This document shows, piece after piece, positions 1 to 4,921 of a stretch of 5,649 nucleotides of DNA (within the stretch, counting starts at the first letter, position 1; each line of letters begins with the position of its first letter). The stretch is from an uncultured Agathobaculum sp. (GTDB taxonomy: Bacteria; Bacillota; Clostridia; Oscillospirales; Butyricicoccaceae): contig CALWEB010000161.1 of NCBI GenBank assembly GCA_944376955.1, forward strand, positions 1-5,649, in the 5' to 3' direction. Made by a program: the position numbers and the translations under genes. The notes under the pieces are model-generated. The model was not told the DNA's origin, ran no database searches, and saw only the letters and a program-made list of their open reading frames with translations.

Positions 1-789
1 TACGACCGAGCCGGAGCCTGCCACAGACAATGAGAAGAAGCACTGGCCGAACGCATAGACCCAAACCTCCGGATTGAGCAGGCCAGCCGGGTTGAGGGTG
101 AAGATGTACTTGTAGCCAGCTTCCGTGTCCGGGATAAACACCATGACAACGGCCAGAATGATAAACAGCACATACAGCGCGGGGATCATGATCTTACAGG
201 ATTTCTCAATGCCGCCCGCAACGCCCATGACCATAACCAGCAACGATACAATCACGCCGACAATGATCCACATGTTGTTTGCGCCGCCGGTCGAGAAAGT
301 CATCTGGATCGCTTCGCCCAGACTACTTGCCGCGGGCGCGACCGCATCGAAAGTACCGCCGATGACGTTCATATCCTGACCCATCGCGGTCAGTTCGCCG
401 GTAAGCGCCATCTTGGCGTAGTAGAACACCCAACCCATGATGACCGCATAGCCGGTCGCCAGACAGAACGCGCCGATAATCGGCACTGCGCCCAGCCATT
501 CACCAATCGACTTGGGCTTGCCGCCGTCCTCCATCGCCTTTCCGAACGCGCCGGACGGGCCGCTCTTGGCCCAGCGACCGAGCGAGAACTCCTCCATCAT
601 TCCAGACTGACAGATGATGGCAGCAAAGATGAAATACGGAATGAGGAAGGTCAAGCCGCCATACTTGGAAACCAGCATCGGGAAGCGCCACACGTTCGCC
701 ATGCCGACGCACGAGCCAACCGCGGCCATGATAAAGCCCCACTGGGACTTAAAGCCGTCTGTCTTTACGGTGGTCTGATTATTACTCAT
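1..789 (-). CDS. NSS-family sodium:amino acid symporter, N-terminal part (truncated by window edge)
   Basis: This is the first 263 residues of a neurotransmitter:sodium symporter (SNF/NSS, LeuT fold), a membrane carrier that imports an amino acid with Na+. The frame is open from the ATG at 789 to base 1, so the C-terminal half lies outside. Residues 12-45 carry the NSS TM1 signature, ending in NVWRFP at 32-37 and followed by KYGG. Further hydrophobic segments lie near 47-63, 101-127, 173-190 and 200-219. TM6 begins at 241 with the family motif GQCFFSLS (248-255). The start is set by a GGGG-type ribosome site at 798-801, 8 bases upstream. Experimentally studied bacterial NSS members sit beside tryptophanase (TnaT of Symbiobacterium) or tyrosine phenol-lyase (Tyt1 of Fusobacterium), so tryptophan or another aromatic amino acid is the inferred substrate. 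A terminator hairpin lies directly upstream. Oddities are Ala31 where LeuT has Gly26, and one extra residue in the TM6 unwound stretch. Confidence 0.93.
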   Translation of the reverse strand, partial: MSNNQTTVKTDGFKSQWGFIMAAVGSCVGMANVWRFPMLVSKYGGLTFLIPYFIFAAIICQSGMMEEFSLGRWAKSGPSGAFGKAMEDGGKPKSIGEWLGAVPIIGAFCLATGYAVIMGWVFYYAKMALTGELTAMGQDMNVIGGTFDAVAPAASSLGEAIQMTFSTGGANNMWIIVGVIVSLLVMVMGVAGGIEKSCKIMIPALYVLFIILAVVMVFIPDTEAGYKYIFTLNPAGLLNPEVWVYAFGQCFFSLSVAGSGSVV

Positions 790-819
790 ACTTTACACCC
801 CTTTTTCTACCGGTCATGC

Positions 820-863
820 CGATAATAAAAACGTCCGCGGAACTGTTTAGTTTTCCGCGGACG
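820..863 (-). terminator. Strong intrinsic terminator hairpin upstream of the NSS gene
   Basis: Bases 832-842 and 853-863 form an 11-bp perfect stem (arm CGTCCGCGGAA on the plus strand) with a 10-base loop. Read on the minus strand, the stem is followed at once by TTTTTATTAT (831-822), the U-tract of a Rho-independent terminator. It lies after tryptophanase and about 31 bases before the NSS start codon. It could therefore end the ridA-tryptophanase transcript, or act as a regulated terminator in the NSS leader. Read on the plus strand, the hairpin has no T-tract. Confidence 0.88.
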
Positions 864-874
864 CCGTTTACCTT

Positions 875-916
875 TCATTTCCTGCGCTCTTTCCACGCGG
901 CGCAGGTTACGCCCAT
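875..916 (-). CDS. Possible 13-residue leader peptide with one Trp codon
   Basis: A minimal reading frame, MGVTCAAWKERRK followed by TGA, starts 15 bases after the tryptophanase stop codon. A plausible Shine-Dalgarno sequence (GAGGG on the minus strand) sits about 7 bases before its ATG. The frame has a single Trp codon (residue 8) and ends about 11 bases before a strong terminator hairpin that precedes the transporter gene. A hairpin (881-906) overlaps its coding bases. The placement resembles leader-peptide attenuation as in tnaC of the E. coli tna operon. The sequence does not resemble known TnaC peptides: there is no K-W-F-N-x-D motif and no terminal Pro. A frame this short can easily arise by chance, so translation and function are inference only. 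Confidence 0.3.
   Translation of the reverse strand: MGVTCAAWKERRK
881..906 (-). other. RNA hairpin overlapping the putative leader ORF
   Basis: Bases 881-887 (cctgcgc) and 900-906 (gcgcagg) form a perfect 7-bp GC-rich stem with a 12-base loop. It has no following T-tract, so it is not itself a terminator. It covers the Trp codon and flanking codons of the candidate leader peptide, and lies 17 bases ahead of the terminator stem on the minus-strand transcript. A short alternative pairing is possible between minus-strand GCGCCG in its loop-side region and CGGCGT at the terminator base. That pairing is only about 6 bp and is weak evidence for switching. Confidence 0.45.
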
Positions 917-931
917 ATTGTCACCCTCAGA

Positions 932-2587
932 TTACTTTTCTTCGTTCGGGTACGGCTCGAGGAACGCATGGAAGTGACGCATCGGCAGCTTGTGGCCCCA
1001 GACAATGCGCATGTTCGGGATGGACTCGCGATCCTCGTACAGCGCCTTGACGGCTGCGATAACGTAATCCAGATGTTCCTGCGTCAGACGGCTGCGGTCG
1101 ATGGCGAAGCGGACAACGTTTGCCAGCTCTGCCTGCTGCTCCGGGGTCTTGAGGTCGTACTCCATGGAGTAGTCGCCCAGCTCGGATACACGGATACCAT
1201 AGCGGCGGATCAGCTCAAGGCTGAAGCCCTCGCCTGCGAAGGTGTCGTGGCCGCGCTTGCCGTCAAAGAATTCGTCCATGTTGATGTAAACCGCATGGCC
1301 GCCAGCCGGGAGGACAACGCCCTTGACGCCGGCCTTGTAGAAGCCTTCTGCCAGATAGTTGCACTGTGCAACGCGCTCGTTCATGTAGTTGAAGTCGCAG
1401 CTCTCATACAGGCCAACTGCCAGAGCCATGATGTCACGGCCGGACATGCCGCCGTAGGAGTCGTTGCCGTAGCAGGAGATCTGCTTTACCTTCAGGGTAA
1501 CGCCTACGTCAGTGATCAGGTTGCCGTTCTCGTCGAAGTCGGAGAACTTCTGCCAGAACAGGCCCTTGTCGCGGAATGCGAGCATACCGCCCATATTTGC
1601 ATGGCCGTCCTTCTTGGCGGACATGGTGAACGCATCGCAGTACTGGAACATTTCGGTTGCGATCTCTGCGATGGACTTGTCGGCATAGCCGTCTTCGTTC
1701 ATCTTGATGAAGTATGCGTTTTCAGCCCAGCGAGCGGTATCGAATACCACCGGGATTTCATACTTATGCGCAACGCGGTTGATTTCCTTCAGGTTTGCCA
1801 TGGAAACGGCCTGGCCGCACACCGGGTTGTTGGTGATGCAGGTGAAGATCAGCGGGACGTTTTCCGGGCCGACACCCTGGATCAGCTGCTCGAGCTTCTC
1901 GATGTCCATGTTGCCCTTGAAGGGGTTCTTCTCGTACTTGCCGCCTTCCGGTACTTCGTACAGCAGTTCCTTGTTGTACAGGTTACGCGGAATGGAGCCC
2001 ATCTGCTTGATGTTGCCTTCGGTGGTATCAAAGTGGCCGTTGGACGGGATGGTGAACTTGGTGCCCGGATGACGGCGGTTGAGGATATTGCGGACGATTT
2101 CCATCAGGACGGACTCAGCTGCACGGCCCTGCTGGATGATGAAGGTGTTCGGGCGCTCCATCTGCTTAGCGCCGCCGTTGAAGAAGCCGCCCTCATACTC
2201 GCAGAGGTAAACTTCGTTCATCATCTTCTCTACGTCGCGGCAGTCGGTGCGCACGAGGTCGATGATCTTCTTCCAATTCTTCTCGCCGCCGCGCTCGAAA
2301 ATGTCGCGGAAGGTATCGAGCAGTACATAATAACCGGTGTTGCGGCCATATGCCTCGTCGCCGAGGAACAGGGCAGCCCACTGTTGGTTGGTCATTGCGG
2401 TGGTGCCGGAGTCAGACAGCATATCAACGGTCAACATGCCAGCCGGGAATGCAAACTCATTCCAGTGGGTGGCGTTCAGAGCGCGCTCGCGCTGCTCGAT
2501 CGTAACGTCCGGAAGATCGCGAACAGCAAACGTGAAATGATGCGGTGCGGGTACATCCAGCGGGTAGTGAGCCATGTTCTTGTCCAT
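932..2587 (-). CDS. tnaA: Tryptophanase (tryptophan indole-lyase), extended form
   Basis: This cytoplasmic PLP enzyme of the beta-eliminating lyase family (PF01212) is predicted to split L-tryptophan to indole, pyruvate and ammonia. Family landmarks are DSGT (59-62), GDEAY with Tyr80, QGR (153-155), the PLP-ring Asp283 in FDTAR, the Schiff-base lysine Lys326 in SAKKD followed by MGG, GGH (429-431), and Arg493 as the expected carboxylate binder. By my recalled alignment, Asp187, Leu470 and His538 match E. coli TnaA Asp137, Ile396 and His463, where tyrosine phenol-lyase has Thr, Arg and Phe. This favours tryptophanase. The start is Met at 2587, placed 8 bases after GGAGG; an upstream in-frame ATG at 2602 overlaps that ribosome site. 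At 551 residues it is about 80 longer than the classical enzymes, mainly through an insert near 98-147 and a smaller one near 348-372. ridA lies upstream and an NSS carrier downstream. Substrate choice is inferred. Confidence 0.9.
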   Translation of the reverse strand: MDKNMAHYPLDVPAPHHFTFAVRDLPDVTIEQRERALNATHWNEFAFPAGMLTVDMLSDSGTTAMTNQQWAALFLGDEAYGRNTGYYVLLDTFRDIFERGGEKNWKKIIDLVRTDCRDVEKMMNEVYLCEYEGGFFNGGAKQMERPNTFIIQQGRAAESVLMEIVRNILNRRHPGTKFTIPSNGHFDTTEGNIKQMGSIPRNLYNKELLYEVPEGGKYEKNPFKGNMDIEKLEQLIQGVGPENVPLIFTCITNNPVCGQAVSMANLKEINRVAHKYEIPVVFDTARWAENAYFIKMNEDGYADKSIAEIATEMFQYCDAFTMSAKKDGHANMGGMLAFRDKGLFWQKFSDFDENGNLITDVGVTLKVKQISCYGNDSYGGMSGRDIMALAVGLYESCDFNYMNERVAQCNYLAEGFYKAGVKGVVLPAGGHAVYINMDEFFDGKRGHDTFAGEGFSLELIRRYGIRVSELGDYSMEYDLKTPEQQAELANVVRFAIDRSRLTQEHLDYVIAAVKALYEDRESIPNMRIVWGHKLPMRHFHAFLEPYPNEEK

Positions 2588-2595
2588 ATAAATTA

Positions 2596-2600
2596 CCTCC
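2596..2600 (-). promoter_or_regulatory. Ribosome binding site fixing the tryptophanase start
   Basis: GGAGG on the minus strand sits 8 bases before the ATG at 2587, which is ideal spacing. It lies inside the codons just after the alternative ATG at 2602, so the longer start would have no ribosome site of its own. The five extra residues of that form are therefore unlikely to be translated. Confidence 0.85.
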
Positions 2601-2727
2601 ATTTTTCTTGACGCACAGCGCCTTATTCTTAGAGGATACCCCGGTCATCGATTGCCGGCTTCCCACTTCCGGTATTTCCGACTGGCGGACAGTATCTTTC
2701 ACTAATGTGAACAAACGTTAGGGTGTG

Positions 2728-3105
2728 TTACAGGGCCGCGATGACTTCGATCTCGACCAGCGCATCCTTGGGCAGGCGCGCAACTTCGACGGCGGAACGT
2801 GCCGGATAGTCACCCTCACCAAAGAATGTGGCATACACTTCGTTCATTGCGCCGAAATTATTCATATCGCTGAGGAAAACGGTCGTCTTGATGATGCGAT
2901 CCATGCCGGTACCGGCCTCTGCCAGAATCGCCTTGACATTGTTCAAAGACTGTTTGGTCTGCTCCGCGATCCCTTCCGGGAATGCGCCGGTGGACGGATT
3001 GATGGGCAACTGCCCGGAAGTAATGACCAGTCCGTCCACTGCGACGGCCTGTGCATACGGCCCGATCGCTGCGGGAGCCAGATCCGTACTGATGACTTTT
3101 TTCAT
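2728..3105 (-). CDS. ridA: RidA family 2-iminobutanoate/2-iminopropanoate deaminase
   Basis: This 125-residue RidA/YjgF/YER057c protein is the usual family length and is a soluble trimer in characterised members. It hydrolyses enamines and imines such as those from 2-aminoacrylate, which PLP enzymes release. It follows E. coli RidA almost end to end: APAAIGPYAQAV near the N-terminus (Tyr17), SGQLPINP (30-37), QSLNNVKAIL (52-61), KTTVFL (73-78) and PARSAVEVARLPKD (101-114). The catalytic Arg103 corresponds to E. coli Arg105, and Glu120 is kept. The ATG at 3105 is preferred because GGAGG (3116-3120) lies 10 bases before it and the N-terminus then matches the family. A GTG at 3114 would sit only 1 base from that site. 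The gene is first in a leftward unit with tryptophanase, which forms aminoacrylate, so a protective role is a sensible inference. A 140-base gap without a T-tract terminator separates the two. Confidence 0.96.
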   Translation of the reverse strand: MKKVISTDLAPAAIGPYAQAVAVDGLVITSGQLPINPSTGAFPEGIAEQTKQSLNNVKAILAEAGTGMDRIIKTTVFLSDMNNFGAMNEVYATFFGEGDYPARSAVEVARLPKDALVEIEVIAAL

Positions 3106-3128
3106 CCTTTCCACGCCTCCTTTTCTGA

Positions 3129-3140
3129 GATAAATTTATC
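3129..3140. promoter_or_regulatory. Palindrome GATAAATTTATC over the ridA -10 element
   Basis: A perfect 12-bp palindrome covers the -10 hexamer of the ridA promoter, where a bound repressor would block transcription. A related element, GTGATAAATTATTCTCAC, is an imperfect dyad (6 of 9 pairs) at 3266-3283 just upstream of the regulator's -35. Both fit binding by one protein, probably the adjacent regulator, but AT-rich palindromes are common in promoter DNA. Confidence 0.4.
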
Positions 3141-3161
3141 ATTAGAATAATAATTTGTCAA
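3133..3161 (-). promoter_or_regulatory. Sigma-A-type promoter for ridA-tryptophanase
   Basis: On the minus strand a perfect -35 TTGACA (3161-3156) is followed after 17 bases by TAAATT (3138-3133). A TGA triplet directly before the -10 gives an extended -10 element. Transcription would start near 3126, about 20 bases before the ridA start codon. The -10 lies inside a 12-bp perfect palindrome (3129-3140), a possible operator. Confidence 0.7.
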
Positions 3162-3265
3162 GTGGGTTTTGTATACTTTGTACGATAGCACACTTTTATT
3201 TTTGGTTTTTGTGGGAATTTTACATAGGTTTTGTCGAAAGTAGATAATAACTTTTTCTTTTAATT

Positions 3266-3283
3266 GTGATAAATTATTCTCAC
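3266..3283. promoter_or_regulatory. Imperfect dyad sharing GATAAATT with the ridA promoter palindrome
   Basis: The 18-base segment has matching ends (GTGA and TCAC) and pairs at 6 of 9 positions. It ends 5 bases before the -35 of the regulator promoter and shares GATAAATT with the palindrome at 3129-3140. It could be an activator or autoregulation site. This is inferred from pattern only. Confidence 0.3.
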
Positions 3284-3288
3284 CTTTT

Positions 3289-3318
3289 TTGACATTTCCG
3301 TTAATTTTGCGTTATAAT
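3289..3318 (+). promoter_or_regulatory. Consensus sigma-A promoter for the PAS/HTH regulator gene
   Basis: TTGACA (3289-3294) and TATAAT (3313-3318) both match consensus perfectly, with an 18-base spacer. The expected start of transcription is near 3325, about 42 bases before the regulator ATG. Such a strong promoter suggests either high constitutive expression or repression by a factor bound nearby. Confidence 0.88.
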
Positions 3319-3348
3319 AAAATCAGAACCAGAAACCGGTCTGATTTT
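3319..3348 (+). other. Inverted repeat at the regulator transcription start
   Basis: AAAATCAG (3319-3326) pairs perfectly with CTGATTTT (3341-3348). Three more pairs (ACC with GGT) follow after one bulged base, leaving a 7-base loop. Because the predicted transcript starts near 3325, most of the left arm would not be in the RNA. The repeat is therefore better read as a DNA operator than as a hairpin, though a terminator-like role for transcripts entering from further upstream is possible. Confidence 0.45.
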
Positions 3349-3366
3349 TGAAAATGAGGTGAGCGT

Positions 3367-4065
3367 ATGGCCAATCCATTGCTGCAACATTATATGAAGT
3401 TGACCGAATTTCTCGGTCAGGCGCTCGGTCCCGATTATGAGGTCGCGCTGCACGATCTGACCGATAAGAACCGCTCTATCATTGCCATTGCCAACAACCA
3501 TGTCAGCGGACGCGAGGTCGGTGCTCCGCTGACCAATGTGGCGCTGAAAATCCTGATGGACAAAAGCTACGAGTCACAGGATTACCGCCTGCATTATTGC
3601 GGGGTGTCTGCCGCAGGCAAAACGCTGCGTTCGTCCACCCTGTTTATCAAGCAGAATGGCAGGCTGATCGGGATGCTGTGCATCAATTTTGATGACAGCC
3701 GCTATCAGGTGGCGAGTGAAAACATCCTGCGCCTGTGCCATCCGGATGCGTTTGTGCAGGAGCATTGCCAGCCGGGCAGCGCGCAAAGCAGCGGAGACGC
3801 GGTGCGTGCCGTCCCCGCAACGACCGAAAGTTTCCACAACTCGATCGACGCGGTCGCAGGAGACGCGGTCGGCCGCGAACTGGCGCAGCTGGGCGTAACG
3901 GCCGACCGGCTGACGCCGGATGAGCGGATCCAGATCATCTCCTCGCTCGAGGCGGGTGGGATCTTTCTGCTCAAGGGCGCGGTCAAGGATGTGGCGGATG
4001 CGCTGCATTGCTCGCAGGCCAGCGTATACCGCTACCTGTCACAGATCAAAAAAGAAGAAACCTGA
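3367..4065 (+). CDS. YheO/DauR-family PAS-HTH transcriptional regulator
   Basis: This 232-residue cytoplasmic DNA-binding regulator has an N-terminal YheO-like PAS domain (about 5-115; PF08348 type) with YEVALHDL (24-31), NNHVSGREVGAPLT (43-56) and the final strand LIGMLCINFDD (100-110). A low-complexity linker (about 135-160) joins it to a DauR-type HTH domain (about 168-228; PF13309 type) containing RLTPDERIQII, GGIFLLKGAV and the recognition region VADALHCSQASVYRYL (209-224). DauR of Pseudomonas controls D-arginine catabolism; relatives often accompany amino acid catabolic genes. The start has a good site (GAGGTG) about 6 bases upstream. The gene is divergent from ridA-tryptophanase and has a perfect promoter, so control of that unit and of itself is likely but inferred. 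The effector is unknown; an amino acid or catabolite is plausible. An intrinsic terminator follows. Confidence 0.92.
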   Translation: MANPLLQHYMKLTEFLGQALGPDYEVALHDLTDKNRSIIAIANNHVSGREVGAPLTNVALKILMDKSYESQDYRLHYCGVSAAGKTLRSSTLFIKQNGRLIGMLCINFDDSRYQVASENILRLCHPDAFVQEHCQPGSAQSSGDAVRAVPATTESFHNSIDAVAGDAVGRELAQLGVTADRLTPDERIQIISSLEAGGIFLLKGAVKDVADALHCSQASVYRYLSQIKKEET

Positions 4066-4086
4066 AGGAATAACGGGTCAACAGAC

Positions 4087-4115
4087 AAAAAATGGGCGCT
4101 TCGCGCTCATTTTTT
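4087..4115 (+). terminator. Intrinsic terminator after the regulator gene
   Basis: A hairpin starts 22 bases after the regulator stop. Six A residues (4087-4092) pair with six T residues (4110-4115), followed by a GC-rich upper stem (TGGGCG with CGCTCA, one G-T pair) and a small TTC-containing loop. The A and T tracts on both sides make it potentially bidirectional. Only 24 bases separate it from the next start codon, so the downstream gene depends on read-through or on a promoter inside or before the hairpin. Confidence 0.85.
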
Positions 4116-4139
4116 GACGGAATAGAACGGAGGGGCAAT

Positions 4140-4910
4140 ATGTTGATACCGGTGACGGCTGCGGATATCCCGGATTTTCAAACCGCGTGTGCTTACGAGC
4201 ATGTTTTTGGCTCGCGGGCATTGACTGCCCTGCGCGCGCATGGGCTGGGCAGCGCGGACGCGCATTTTTTCCTGTGCCGTAAAGGGCGTGAGCCGGCCGC
4301 CGCGCTTTATCTGGCGGACGGCGTGCTGACGATCTCGTCGGATGAGCGCGCTGACCCTGCACCGATCGCGGAACTTGCGCAGCGCATGGGTGTGCAGGAG
4401 ATTGACACCAACTGGACGCAGTGCCAAGCGCTGCAGCATTTGTTGGGCGGGCGGACGGAAAGTTCCTATTATATGGTATACCGCGGTGCACCGCAGGAGG
4501 CGGACTACCCGGATATCGTCCTGGGCGACAAACGCGCCGTGTTCTCGGTTCTGCAGCGCAGCCATGAATATTACCGCAGTCACTTGACCTTTGAGACTTG
4601 GGCGGCAGATCTGGACCGCCGCCTGTCGCGCGGGTTGGCCGCGGTCTATCAGCTGAACGTGGACGGCGAAGCCGTCGGTACGGGCAGCATCGTTTCGTGG
4701 GATGATGAGTGCGGCGTAATCGGTGCGGTGGCGGTGGTGCCGGAATACCGGCATCGGGGATTGGGCAGCACCATCAGCCGCTTTCTGGTGCGGCAGATCC
4801 AGAAGGCGGGCAAAACCCCGCGCCTGATCGCGGGTTATGACGAAGTGGCGGAACTGTACCGGCAGATCGGCTTTGTGCTGTGCGGCCGGTGGGGCGAACT
4901 ATACATTTAG
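4140..4910 (+). CDS. GNAT-family N-acetyltransferase (two-part protein, substrate unknown)
   Basis: This 256-residue protein is predicted to transfer acetyl from acetyl-CoA to an amine. The GNAT core is in the C-terminal half (about 150-256): a strand around AVYQLNVDGEAVGTGSIVSW, motif A with VIGAVAVVPEYRHRGLGS (193-210) including the CoA-pyrophosphate loop RHRGLG, and motif B near AELYRQIGFVLCG (237-249). The N-terminal half (about 1-120) lacks a clear CoA loop and may be a degenerate GNAT-like or substrate-binding domain. The start is the ATG at 4140, with GGAGG (4129-4133) 6 bases upstream. An in-frame ATG at 4092 lies within the terminator hairpin and has no ribosome site. The stop codon overlaps the ribosome site of the threonine aldolase gene, so these two are almost certainly cotranscribed. 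The acceptor cannot be read from sequence. No clear link to the tryptophan genes is visible. Confidence 0.88.
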   Translation: MLIPVTAADIPDFQTACAYEHVFGSRALTALRAHGLGSADAHFFLCRKGREPAAALYLADGVLTISSDERADPAPIAELAQRMGVQEIDTNWTQCQALQHLLGGRTESSYYMVYRGAPQEADYPDIVLGDKRAVFSVLQRSHEYYRSHLTFETWAADLDRRLSRGLAAVYQLNVDGEAVGTGSIVSWDDECGVIGAVAVVPEYRHRGLGSTISRFLVRQIQKAGKTPRLIAGYDEVAELYRQIGFVLCGRWGELYI

Positions 4911-4921
4911 GAGGGTTTATC

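Noticed and set aside
2588..2602. Five-residue longer N-terminus for tryptophanase (ATG at 2602)
   Set aside because: The only good ribosome site, GGAGG at 2596-2600, lies after that ATG and is ideally spaced for the ATG at 2587.
968..2611. A 547-codon open frame on the plus strand opposite tryptophanase
   Set aside because: It is an antisense shadow of a GC-biased gene. The translation has no recognisable domain, while the minus strand gives a full family match over the same bases.
2588..2727. A tnaC-like leader peptide ahead of tryptophanase
   Set aside because: One minus-strand frame encodes KYRKWEAGNR before a stop, but it has no ATG, GTG or TTG start and no ribosome site.
3106..3114. 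GTG start for RidA at 3114
   Set aside because: It would sit 1 base from GGAGG, too close for initiation, and would extend the protein beyond the usual family N-terminus.
4092..4139. Longer acetyltransferase start at 4092
   Set aside because: The ATG lies in the left arm of the terminator hairpin and has no ribosome site; the extra residues look like translated intergenic sequence.
4107..4754. A 215-codon minus-strand open frame opposite the acetyltransferase
   Set aside because: It has no recognisable motif and no ribosome site, and overlaps a clear GNAT gene on the other strand.
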